NCBI GenBank assembly: GCA_963971425.1
Contig: OZ020519.1
Span: forward strand, 20,419,397-20,483,396
Length of the DNA stretch: 64,000 nt
Direction of reading: 5' to 3'
Origin: Bryoerythrophyllum caledonicum
Taxonomy: Eukaryota > Streptophyta > Bryopsida > Pottiales > Pottiaceae
Below are positions 11,871-22,659 of the stretch, in pieces. The notes under the pieces are model-generated. The model was not told where the DNA came from and ran no database searches. It saw only the letters and a program-made list of their open reading frames with translations. Numbering within the stretch: the stretch's first letter is position 1; every line of letters begins with the position of its first letter. The position numbers were made by a program, and so were the translations under genes.

Positions 11871-12690
11871 TTAGTGACAGGGGGTCCTGCTGCCCTTCCG
11901 ACCCCCTTCAAACTCAATTTTTTTACTAATTGTTTTTTTTTTTTTTGCATGGTGTATTGTGGAGTTGAAGTATGAATGTTGTTGATGATGGGTGAAGGTG
12001 CATATGTGAAGCCCCAGCCTATGGCACGGTTCTGGTGCATCAACATTCATTTGCTTCTGTTCCAACCTAGGGTATTGTGTATGTTTTGTGAGGGTTGCTT
12101 GCATTAGGAATGGTCTAGTAACTTGGAGTTTTACGAGAGAGTGTGATAATTTTTATTTTTTCTTAAAATTTTAAAAAAAAATTAAAAAAAATAAAAATAA
12201 AAATTAAAAAAAACAAAAGTCAAAAGTGAAATCCGGGGGGGGAAAAGTAAATGTTTTAACCTAGAGTTAAAGTCTAATTCATTTATGTGAATTGAAGTTG
12301 CTTGAGTTAAATTTATTTACTTAGGAAAAAATATTTACTGTAGGTTAAACTTAAGTTACTTAGGGTAAGTTTAATTTACTTTGGGATTAATTGAAATTAC
12401 TTAATCTAATTTATCTTTGCGTGAATTTATATCTACTTTTAGGTTAACTTTATTCTAATTGGGTTAAACAATTTTATGGAAGTTAAGTGGTAATTCCTTG
12501 TATGCGATAAACATCATGTGGATTGGTATTGAATTACTAGAATGTGAGTGATTTTAACCCCCTACTACTAAACGTAATCAAGGGGGGTGAAATATCACTC
12601 ACACCAACTCCAAAGTAACCACCAAATGTACAAAGAAACGTGAGTGCATTTCTCAAATTTTCCATCTTGGTGATGGTCTTCTTGGTCTGT
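11871..12690. other. AT-rich non-coding stretch
   Basis: It contains a T-run at about 11,930-11,945, an A-rich simple-sequence block at 12,150-12,220, and dispersed TTAAGTTACTTAGG-like words. I see no gene. Confidence 0.6.
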
Positions 12691-12763
12691 TCTACGGTTA
12701 CGGTCTTCTTGGTCTGATAGGAGCGGCAAACGGACAGACACTGACGCCTGTTATAGTAGTAGA

Positions 12764-13075
12764 TCTATATGTATTGATACATATATGTCTATATGTATTG
12801 ATACATATATGTCTATATGTATTGATACATATATGTCTATATGTATTGATACATATATGTCTATATGTATTGATACATATATGTCTATATGTATTGATAC
12901 ATATATGTCTATATGTATTGATACATATATGTCTATATGTATTGATACATATATGTCTATATGTATTGATACATATATGTCTATATGTATTGATACATAT
13001 ATGTCTATATGTATTGATACATATATGTCTATATGTATTGATACATATATGTCTATATGTATTTATACATATATG
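12764..13075. repeat. 24-bp minisatellite, second locus
   Basis: About 12-13 nearly perfect copies of ATGTCTATATGTATTGATACATAT. This is the reverse complement of the unit at 2329-3890, and it again abuts a Helitron terminus, here a 5' end. The open frames across it are repeat artefacts. Confidence 0.9.
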
Positions 13076-13275
13076 AATATTTGTATAAATACATATATTC
13101 ATATATGTATTTATATATATATGAGTATATGTATTTATACATATATATATATATGTTATATATCAAACTTGTATGAATATATGCATATATATACTCTATA
13201 ACAGTTATATATACATGTGATATGTATATATGTATATACATTTATATATATATAGATATACATGTAAACATGTAT

Positions 13276-13311
<36 letters not shown>

Positions 13312-13918
13312 TACTTATATGTACATACATATCAGTATGGTTTATATATATATACATACATGTTTACATATTTATCTATATATACATATATAGACATTTA
13401 TATATATATATATACATGAATGTATATATATTTGTATATGTGTATGTGTATGTATATGTATATGTATATATATATATTTATATATGTATGTTTATATGAA
13501 TACATATATATACATATATATATATGCCAACTATATACATATATACATGTTCAAATGTATATGTATATACATATATACATATATATTATATATATTCATA
13601 TATATACGTATATATTCATATATATACGTATATACGTATATATATACGTATATATATTCATATATATATATACGTATATATATATTCATATATATATATA
13701 TACGTATATATATATTCATATATATATATATACGTATATATATATTCATATATATATATACGTATATATATATTCATATATATATATACGTATATATATA
13801 TTCATATATATATATACGTATATATATATTCATATATATATATACGTATATATATATATACATATATGTATACATATATATATACATATTTATATCATAT
13901 ATATATCATATATCTACT
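13076..13918. repeat. TA-rich microsatellite block
   Basis: Alternating TA/TATG/TACG dinucleotides with a ~30-bp periodic CGTATATATATATTCATATA motif at 13,610-13,850. It can extrude cruciforms. It contains no gene despite long frames. Confidence 0.9.
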
Positions 13919-14625
13919 TTTCAAACCTAGTACTTTTAATAGGGCATTTGCACTATTCTACATTTTACTTTTAGTGTAGTGTAGACTAAAAGCAAACCTG
14001 TACCCTATTGGTGAACTAGGCAATTAGCGTCGTGACAAAAAAATACAGTATATGCTAATTGCTACAATATTTGCATATTCTCGTTAAGTTTGTATGAAAA
14101 AGAAAATCACTCGTGCGCATTTAGCTTGTCAAGAGTAGTTCTAGAATATTGTGAGTAGATTCTGAGTATGAAAAGCGATTTAGATTTCTAGAACATTTAG
14201 GAATATCAACCATTTGGAAGATTTTTTTTGGAAAAATTTAGTTGAGGATTTGGAATGAAGGTGAAATTGGAAAATTAAATTAAAAAATCAAATGGAGAAG
14301 AAAATATTGAGAAAAAATTGAACTTAGATATGGAAATAAAATGGAATTGCATTATAAGGTCCAAACACTTGAGAAAGAAAACATTTAAAGAAGCCAACAT
14401 TAGAAGAAAAGAAGACTTGAAGAAAATAAAAATTAGAAAGATATACATTACAAGAAAAATAAAATGAAAAGAAAATACTTGTTAGATGAACATTTGAAGA
14501 TAAAAAACATTTGAAATTTTAATGTATAGAAAAATGAAAATTTGAAGAAGTATATCTTTGAAGAATGAAATTTATGAAGATGTATATATTTGAAAAATAA
14601 ACGGTTGACTTGGAAAGTAAAGGTA

Positions 14626-15411
14626 AAGAAAGGAAGGCTTTAGAAAAGTAAGGGTTCCAAGAAGTAAGGGTTAAAAAAAGAAGGATTTGAGAAAGTAAGG
14701 ATTTCAATAAGTAAGGGTTTATAAGTAAGGGATCTAATAAGAAACAGTTTAAAAGAGAGGGATTGTAAAAGCATGGGATAATAAAAAGTAAGGGGTTGAA
14801 AAAGTAAGGATTTGGAAAGTAAGAGATTGCAAATCTAAAGGTTCAAGAAACTATAGAAAAGTAAGGCTTTAGAAAAGTAAGGGTTCCAAAAAGTAAGGGT
14901 TAAAAAAAGAAGGATTTGAGAAAGTAAGGATTTCAAATAGTAAGGGTTCAAAAGTAAGGGATCTAATAAGAAACGGTTTAAAAGTGAGGGATTGAAAAAG
15001 TATGGGATAATAAAACGTAAGGGTACTAAAAAGTAAGGGGTTGAAAAAGTAAGGATTTGGAAAGTAAGAGATTGCAAATCTAAAGGTTCAAGAAACTATT
15101 GAAAAGTAAGGCTTTAGAAAAGTAAGGGTTCCAAAAAATAAAGGTTAAGAAAAGGAAGGATTTGAGAAAGTAAGGTTCCAAAAAGTAAGGGTTCAAAAGG
15201 AAGGGATCCAATAAGAAATGGTTTAAAAATGAGGGATTGAAAATTTATAGGATAATAAAAAGTAAGGGTTCCAAAAAGTAAGGGATTGACAAAGTAAGAT
15301 TTTGAAAAGTAAGAGATTGCAAATGTAAAGGTTCAAGAAACTATTGATTTGAAAAGTAAGGCTTTGAAAACGTAAGGGTCCAAAAAAGAAGGGTTTTGAA
15401 AAAGTAGGGGT
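14626..15411. repeat. Higher-order tandem repeat, ~230-250 bp period
   Basis: Three to four diverged copies begin at about 14,630, 14,862, 15,106 and 15,357 with GTAAGGCTTTnGAAAA. Each is built from 12-16-bp sub-repeats of the type AAAAGTAAGGnTTn. There is no coding potential. The preceding 13,919-14,625 is AT-rich and featureless. Confidence 0.75.
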
Positions 15412-15648
15412 TTGAAAAAAACTAGAAGTCAACAAGACTTCATTATGGCATGGCAACAATTAGGTGGTTTATTGGGGGTATCATTAATGGTGTTGGCGGC
15501 AACACTAATTGTCAACTTATTCATGAATAGAGTGCAAAGGTTAGTACACTATTGTGTCACTACACCAAAAGTGATATTTAGTGTACTAGCAAACTCTAAT
15601 ATTAGTATATATAATTTACAAACTATAGATGAATTCTTTTTTGAATGA
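15412..15648 (+). CDS. Hypothetical 78-residue membrane peptide
   Basis: A short open frame directly after the tandem array contains one strongly hydrophobic segment (LLGVSLMVLAATLIVNLFM). I do not recognise it. There is no ribosomal-context or splice support, and base composition equals that of the surrounding AT-rich DNA, so it may be chance. The following DNA to about 17.3 kb has no supported gene. Confidence 0.2.
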   Translation: MKKTRSQQDFIMAWQQLGGLLGVSLMVLAATLIVNLFMNRVQRLVHYCVTTPKVIFSVLANSNISIYNLQTIDEFFFE

Positions 15649-16619
15649 TGTAATTTTAAAACTGCAATAAAATGGTTTGACTAATGTGTTGCTAAGCAAG
15701 CGCCATCCACTATCATAATACTAAAATCAAAAGCAAAGTCATAAAGTCAGAAAATTGATGATGTCTCTAATTCAATATAAAGGCATGCATAAAAAATGTA
15801 ATTAAGTATTTAAACCATAACCCTAAAGGACCAAGTGTAAAAAGTGGGCATTTAAAAAGTTTGGTCAGGTTCCTATGGTGTCAATTTCCAACATTCGTTT
15901 TTCAAAGCTTTCCTACATTCCTTTTTCAAAGCTTTCCTACAGAAAAATATTACAGATATTTTAGTGGGAAAACATTTTTTTGCTAAATTGGACATTTGAA
16001 GAAAAAGTTATACTAGGGATTAGAATTTCAAATGGAAAGAGTGGGCACCTTGGGCACCTCCAAAAACTATTGCTAGGACACTATATTGTTCAAATGTGAG
16101 ATTTTCAGTACTCTATTGAATGCAGAGTATAAAATGAACCATTTGCTTGACTTAAAAAACTATAATCTTTCAATCCGTGTAGTCAAAATTTATGAAAATT
16201 TGAGAGTATATTACTCAATAAGTCTTAAATGAGATCCTACGGTATGAACTAAAAATCAAAGTTTTTGTTTCCTTCTTTGTTCATTGCACTAGAAACCAAC
16301 AATTTTGAAGTGTTTTTGGTGTAAAATTGTCACGGTACTTTAGAGGTTAAATATAGGTGTACAAATTATTGATTAATTGAACAATTAAACTAACCATTCA
16401 TTTCATCAGTCCATCATATGATTCAGTGAATAAATACTCCATGACTAATTGATGTATGAACTCTTTAATTAAATATTGGACATGCTTGTTTTTACCAATG
16501 ATATGCCTAGTTCTTGAATGAGCCATTTAATTCGCTTAACTTTTCTTCCTTACATGACATTTTTTCTTCATTACATTGATATAAGACGTCATTTCCTACA
16601 TAAATTGATTACTACCCAT

Positions 16620-16805
16620 GGCACCGGTTCACAAAATAAAGGATGTCACATTACACAAATGGATGACCGGTGGTACCCCGTTAACATTCAAAAGTAACCG
16701 GTGATAGGCTGTGGAAGGGAGATAACCGGTGATGGGAGGTCATGTGACTGGTGATAGGCGGTTGTGGAGACTTCTTCAAAGGGCGGGAAATTGTTTCAGC
16801 CGGTT
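16620..16805. repeat. Cluster of ACCGGT words
   Basis: Six occurrences of ACCGGT or one-base variants (16,623; 16,666; 16,697; 16,724; 16,749; 16,797), most followed by GATG/GATA, occur in under 200 bp. They lie about 0.9 kb upstream of the acidic-protein frame. They could be regulatory or element-terminal binding sites. Confidence 0.4.
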
Positions 16806-17730
16806 GCCATTGTCTCGCACCTTGTGGATGATGAGAAGGTGGCGCCAACCACAGTTTGAGAGGTGTAGGAAGAGCGCATGCTTGTGTGGAAGGGGAGATC
16901 TAGAGTGCTAGATCAAGGAAAATTTGGAGGCGACAAGTGTGGTAAGAATTGCAAACAAGATTGTCTCACCCAACATTTTGTTTTTTGTTAGGTAGAAGTG
17001 TGGTGCTTTCTAGCATAGTGTGTTAGAAACTTGAGGTGGAGCGCCGTGTGAGTGAGCACTAGGGATGGTGCTTTCTAAAGTAGCCCTTCATTTTCAACTA
17101 GTTGCTTGTGCATCTAAGTCTAAGAGGGTATTATTTGTTTATAGTGCACATGATAGAGAACTGTTGACCCATTTGAAGCGAATACGCGAATGTAGTGAAT
17201 CTGATGCTTACTAAATTGTAATGTGAGTGGGATTTTTGGATTTAGGTTTGAAAGTTTCTTGTCGATGTTGTGTCGTTCTCTTCTGTGCTCATAACTTGCA
17301 CCATCTTAGAAGTATGTGAAGCTGTAATTTGTTGATTACGATCATTTTTGGGTTTGGATGACCGTTTTATTGTATTCGTAATGTGTACTGTTTGTACTAG
17401 TTTGTACAGTATGTACCATTTGTACCAATATAACTGTTTAGTAGTTATTTTGAAATGCTTAACCTTGGCAGACATTGATATTTTGTGGTTCTTGATGTTG
17501 TCTGGTATACAATGTTGATCTTATGTTGTAGTTGCACGAGTCAAAAATCAGGAGGTGGAAAATGGGCTGGAGAAGACGTTGCCAGAGTTTTTGGCTTGAT
17601 CCAACCACAAACAGGTTTTTTGGCTTGATCCAACCTTCTCCAATTTTGTGCTATGTGTATTGTTTTATAGTTTTTTACCATTTTGTACACTAATGTCTTG
17701 TAAGGGCGGTTTGTCATTTCCAAGGTTGAA

Positions 17731-18758
17731 ATGGTTCGGTTCAAAGGAAGGGGCTCCAAGATGCTTTTGGGTAGGGGACGTACATTGGAAGGAAGAGGCA
17801 GTGGGAGATTGATTACAATGCGAGGGATCACCCGAAATGTGATAGCTGCAAGGGAGGAATTGCAACTCTTGGAAAAGATTGTAGATACTGAAGATGAGGA
17901 GCTGGACAATGAAAACGAGGAGCAAGATGGTGAAGACGAGGAGCAAGATGATGAAGATGAGGAACAAGATGATGAAGACGAGGGGCATGATGATGAAGAC
18001 GAGGAGCAAGATGGGGCAGACGAGGAGCAAGACGAGGGGCAAGATCATGAAGAGGACGAGCAAGATGAGGCAGACGAGGAGCAAGACGATAGGCCCGAGG
18101 AGCAAGACGATGGGCCTGAGGGCAAGACCATGAAGACGAGGAGGAAGGAGAACCCATGGAGAAAGAGGAAGTTGATGTGGAGTTGGGAAGGCTACCAGAA
18201 CCACCTCCATGTCTCACGACGGACTTCTTCACCAAGCACTATGGATTCAAAGATGAGGGAGCGAATCCTAGTAAGCTAACCAAATGGAAGGGCCAACCAT
18301 TTGACGATAGCAAGTATGTAGCTTTGTTTGGTGAGCCGGTTGGAAGAGAAGGACGAAATGGATACAATTGGAAGGCAGTGAAGCAGAGGAAGATCCGGCA
18401 AAGACTTGAAGAACTTCTTACTACTCTATACCAGAGGGTTGTAGTGCCACACCTCCTTCCTCACAAGATGGCCCGAGCAATCGTTTTGGAGGAAGATGGA
18501 GAAGCGGTCAACTGGGCGGCGTATGGGACTACCACCAAGAAGACACAACGAGAGGCGCATAAGAAAAATCTTGTGTGGCTTCAAAAGTTTAAAGAAACTT
18601 CGACAGCGGTGGCCCGTACAGAGTGGAGAAAGATCCAAGTGGATCCAAAGGAGCTCCACTCAGAGGTGGGCGAAGGTGGAAGGAGCTCCTTTGGTGGACG
18701 AATTTTAGATGGGGAAGAGTGCTACAACAGGTTATCTATTAACTTACCATCTACTTAA
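17731..18758 (+). pseudogene. Acidic Glu/Asp/Gln-repeat protein, frameshifted
   Basis: An ATG at 17,731 starts a basic N-terminus (MVRFKGRGSKMLLGRGRTL). From residue ~55 to ~130 there is a long repeat of EEQDDEDE-type units. The frame then shifts by one base near 18,120, inside the repeat. The continuation carries a conserved-looking, non-repetitive ~190-residue region (ELGRLPEPPPCLTTDFFTKH, KWKGQPFDDSKYVALFGEP, AYGTTTKKTQREAHKKNLVW). I do not recognise a family. The acidic tract suggests histone or basic-protein binding. The shift sits in low-complexity sequence, so slippage in the genome or in the assembly is equally possible. It is probably the 5' part of the transcription unit that continues toward the SET domain. 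Confidence 0.45.
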
Positions 18759-19022
18759 GTGTCTAGCCTATTTGTTAAGTGTTGAGCCTCACATGTAGAT
18801 TTTAATGTTATTTATTTTATTGTATGTTTTAGATTGCACAATGCGTACTATGAATGGTAATTTTTATATGGTTTGCCTACTAGCTAGTATTTGAGTTGGG
18901 TCACTGTGCAAGTGCTAGTTTGTTTTGTTTTTAAATACTTCAAAATGGATTATTGTATTGATCTGAACAAAATTGTGGTACAATGTACAGTTTCCTCCAT
19001 GATTGTACTCATAGGTATGTGG

Positions 19023-19640
19023 ATTGCCACATGTATGAATACATTGGGAGAGTTCTTGAGATGGAGAAATAGGAGTTGGAGGCTGCGGTGGATCTTGAGC
19101 GCCAAGTTGCATCAGCAAAAGACTCACAGAGGACCAAATGTGAGTATGAAACATGAGTTTTATCTTGCATGAAGTCAAAACAAAAGGATTATGAAAAGAA
19201 GGCACAAGAGCTACAGAGTCCTTCAGATGTGGCAGCAAAGAAGAATGTTTTGGAGGAATTAATGGAGGGCACAAGTGCGGCATTGGAACGGTTGCAAAGA
19301 GATGGAGTCATCTTATAAAAGGATCTAGAGCATCACATCGACCAAATTGCAAGGAAGCGCTTGGAAGTTGGAACTCTTGAAGTTGAGCATGGCCAACTTG
19401 GGCGTGCTTGAAGTAGCTTTCACTTGAGGCCTATGCCCATGGTATACACACCATCAAAGGAATCGTGTACTTCACAGGGTTCCCTTGATATTACAGATTG
19501 CGTGCTTTGTAGCTTTCCATTCCCCAACTATGAGATTGTGATCTCTAGTTGCAAGCATCTATACCATCCATGGTTTTGATGGTGAACTTTTCACAGTCAA
19601 AAAAGTGTTGTGCTTGTGGTTGCTCCATGGTTCAACCGAC
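19023..19640 (+). pseudogene. Coiled-coil plus RING-like zinc finger frame with four or more stops
   Basis: One frame runs through a Lys/Glu-rich coiled coil (for example ELEAAVDLERQVASAKDSQR, ARKRLEVGTLEVEHGQLGR). It continues into a zinc-finger-like segment CVLCSFPFPNYEIVISSCKH, then LYHPW, with C-x2-C and C-x-H-x2-H spacing reminiscent of RING-type fingers. The second half (KKCCACGC) is in another frame. Stops at 19,070, 19,154, 19,316 and 19,409 are TAG, TGA, TAA and TGA, each explainable by C-to-T change of CAG, CGA, CAA and CGA. The function would be protein-protein or ubiquitin-type interaction, but the copy is dead as read. Confidence 0.45.
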
Positions 19641-20289
19641 TGCTTGGACCGCAAGTTTCGGATGGAGGGGTGTGCCGGGTTGGGGGCAAGGACAAAGTGG
19701 AGGCAAGGATTTTCTGAGCATGATGTTGGAAATGGCTCCATCTATCGCTACATGTGTAGCATCTCGCAGTGACGCTGCTCGATCTCCAAAGCTCTATTCA
19801 TCCACACCAGGTGATGTGCTCTTCCCTATTTGTACAAATTGTTTGAAGTTGTACTACGTTGAATGTATCTATACATTGTTTTACAACAATTTCTTTCAAG
19901 TTGGATTTGTTTATACTTGTATTCAAGTGGATTTGTATATTATGTATTTGGTTTGGACATATGGTATTGAGAGGTCTAACCATTTGTACGCTTGTGTGTT
20001 TGTTTGTACTTGTATGCTTTTAGATCTTAGTTTTGTAGGACTTACAACTGAAGTTGGTCATTGGTTTGATTTGTTTGTACTTATATTCAACTGGATATGT
20101 ATGTTTGTTATTGGGTTTGGACTTGTAGTACTGACAGCATATACCATTTGTATATCACCATTAAAGTTTGTACATGTATACTTATATCGATGTATTTTTA
20201 GGACTTAAAATTTTGATTGTACATAGGTTCGTGTTTAGTTGCACTTTATTGTACTTTTTGGTACTACTAATTATCACTGACTTCACCTT

Positions 20290-20462
20290 TTTGTACTGGT
20301 GTGTACAAATGTGTACTAACGTGTATTGTTTTGTACCAAGGTGTATTGTTTTGTACTAAGGTGTATTGTTTTGTACTAAGGTGTATAGTTTTGTACTAAT
20401 GTTTATTGTTTTGTACTAATGTGTACTGTTTTGTACTAATGTGTATTGTTTTGTACAAATTT
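20290..20462 (+). repeat. 20-bp tandem repeat rich in TTGTAC
   Basis: About eight copies of GTGTATTGTTTTGTACTAAG with small variants lie in an intron-like spacer of the plus-strand gene. This is the densest patch of the TGTAC word in the domain. Confidence 0.8.
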
Positions 20463-21399
20463 GTTTGTAGTCTGTAATTGTAATTGTATTATTAATGTAT
20501 TTTGGTTTCGACTTATGATACCAAAAGCTCTAACATTGTTGTGCATTATTGTAGTAACCAATATTGGCGAATCAAACCTGGGGGTAGAAGAAGAGTCTCA
20601 ACCTCTACTCAAAACTGCAAATGAAGGTCCTACAATTGGTAATGAAGATTCTACACAAGTCACTATATCAACGTTGTAAGTACATCCATGCTCCGATAAT
20701 CATATAGCTTGTTATGTTTTATTTTCTTAGTTCATTCTCATTTATGCATGTTTTGTACATTACCACAAGGTTTATACATTATGTATTGGATTAAACCATT
20801 ATTTTATATAGGCCTATGCTTGTACAATATGTGCTTGTAGAGCCTGAGCATGTGGACCTAGGTAGCAATGTAGACCCCATTTGCCTGAGTGTATTGGGTT
20901 AATGAAGTCTTACTCATATGATATTGGATTTAGGTTGCCTTTGGAGCCAGCAATGCCGGTGGAGTCGGTGGCGCTTGTGAAGACAGTGGAAGTTGTGGAG
21001 CATGTGCAGAATCAAGGAAATTCAGACACTCCGGCTGGATCAAGTCACTAGAGGAGATCGAAAAGACCAAGGCCAGAGAAAAAGATAGAAGCCACCGCAA
21101 GTGAAGAAGACCAAGAGAAGAAACATGGGAAGGAAAAGACAAAGAAGAAGACCCATCCACGACCCAGAGTGAGAACATAATTTTTTTTAATACACTTTGT
21201 GGATTTACAATCGGCAGCTAGTTCAAGTTTGCAATGGCTTTCTATTTCCTTGGAAAAGTCAATGCCACCATTATATATCTTTGAATTGTTAAAGAGACTT
21301 TTTTACTAATATAGATTTTTTCTATGATCTACAAAGCTAACATGTTTATGAGGTTGTATTTCTAATTCATTTTTGTCCATAGGCACAACTATGGTTTGA

Positions 21400-22560
21400 T
21401 ACAATCGACTGATTCAAGGGACTCGAAGTTGTTCCAGTGTCCGTGTGCCTGGATAGCTTGAAGGTCCATGAATTACAAGAACTTACTTACATTAACCGCT
21501 CCAGGATGTCTGATTTTGCATCCCACCTATCTAAAGTCACAGTGGATTCCCCACAGTTTTGCCGTGATTACCAAAGCAATTGTCTTGGACAAGGTTGCAA
21601 TTGTGGAGTACGCACAGTCAAACAACCACCTTATACTACCCAAGGTCGACTCCGAAGTATCCTTCACCAAACTGTAAGTGTGAAATATATTTTCCGTCTT
21701 GTACCTTCTTGTACAATTTGTATTGCGCTTACCACTATGTACAATGTTGGTACATCCTATACGATTTTTTCAATTTCATTATGGTTTTGGTAGGAATTGA
21801 TGGAGGAGGTTTTGTTTTGCGATGGAGAGTGGTGCATGGAGTAAGACATTGGTGGTTGTCCTGGTCACATGAACAGAATTTTTTTGCAGGAATGCAATGA
21901 CGCATGCAAGTGTTTGCTCTCTTGTGGAAATCGGGTGGTCCAAAGTGGAAGGCGTATCCCCATACAAGTGTATTGGTCCGGAGTGAAGGTATGGGGACTT
22001 AGATCTAAGAAATTTATCAATAAGGGGACTTTTTGTGTTTGAGTATGTGGGGGAGATTGTGACTGATGCAGAGTTGCAGCATTGTAGGGCCTTGGTTAGA
22101 CTTGGGAAGTCAGAGGCGTACACTATGGCGCTCAATGCCACTTGGAAACCGGAGGAGGTCTATCCGAACAATGTTGGATTTTGCATTGATGCCACTAATT
22201 TCTCCAATGTTACAAGGTTTTTGAATCATAGGTATTTCCTTCCAACATCAAAATGTATGAAGACAATTTTACTTTGAGATTTATTTGGAAAATTGTGATT
22301 TGTATTAATAAAAAATGTGTGTGTGCATGTATTTTTTATAGATGTGAAGATGCAAACCTTATAGATGTTCCAGTGACGATTGACAACAGTGACATACGAT
22401 TGTTCCACGTAGCCTTTTTTGCACGAGTCAATATTCCGGCTTGGGAGGAATTGACCTGGGATTATGGCTGTTGCTTTGATAGATCACAAGTTAACGAGGT
22501 AGATGCAATATTTCCTTTCCATTGTCAATGAGGTAGCACTCGCTGCCAGGACAGTAAAAT
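21400..22560 (+). pseudogene. SUVR-type pre-SET/SET/post-SET histone methyltransferase domain
   Basis: A pre-SET-like segment (NCLGQGCNCG, then PYTTQGRL) ends at a GT donor at 21,674. After a short exon from 21,794, ECNDACKC...NRVVQ starts at 21,890. Then come FEYVGEI, FCIDATNFSNVTRFLNHR, an intron at 22,232-22,341 (GT..AG), CEDANLIDVPV and EELTWDYG. The NHRCEDANL and ELTWDYG boxes are the catalytic and cofactor signature of plant SUVR1/2/4-like H3K9 methyltransferases. One extra T in a T-run near 22,035 breaks the frame before FEYVGEI. A TGA at 22,529 replaces a post-SET Cys, because FHC, GS and C follow in frame. This is therefore a nearly complete but disabled domain inside mobile-looking DNA. 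Confidence 0.72.
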
Positions 22561-22608
22561 TGACGATTCAGCCATTCAACTCACACTTGACATTTTTTGA
22601 TCTTGAGT

Positions 22609-22652
22609 GAAATGATTCTACATGTTCTGTTTTGTACATGTAGAATCATTTC
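22609..22652. other. Perfect 17-bp inverted repeat (hairpin)
   Basis: Arms GAAATGATTCTACATGT at 22,609-22,625 and its exact complement at 22,636-22,652 flank a 10-nt loop. It lies just after the SET frame, between the convergent gene sets, so it could be a 3'-end signal, a small-RNA source or a MITE-like remnant. Confidence 0.85.
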
Positions 22653-22659
22653 AACCGGA

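Larger units (their letters stand above)
7692..12763 (-). mobile_element. Probable Helitron C (5 kb)
   Basis: The 5' end at 12,763 (minus) reads A/TCTACTACTATAACAGGCGT, with TGTCTGTCCGTTTG following, a classic plant Helitron start. The 3' end at 7692 resembles that of copy A (CGGAACGACGG hairpin, then ATACCAAAACTTG/T) but has CTTG where CTAG is expected. It lies four bases from the start of Helitron B. Inside I see no Rep/helicase gene. At 8288 an AG/G acceptor precedes a coding-looking stretch (EAVKRAQLLRNLGNRFKFRD) that may be a captured exon of unknown origin. A ~38-bp segment near 8429 recurs near 10,072. Pairing these two ends as one element is inference. Confidence 0.45.

Noticed and set aside
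12698-13979. Long Tyr/Ile-rich frames
   Set aside because: Same minisatellite and TA dinucleotide DNA; not genes.
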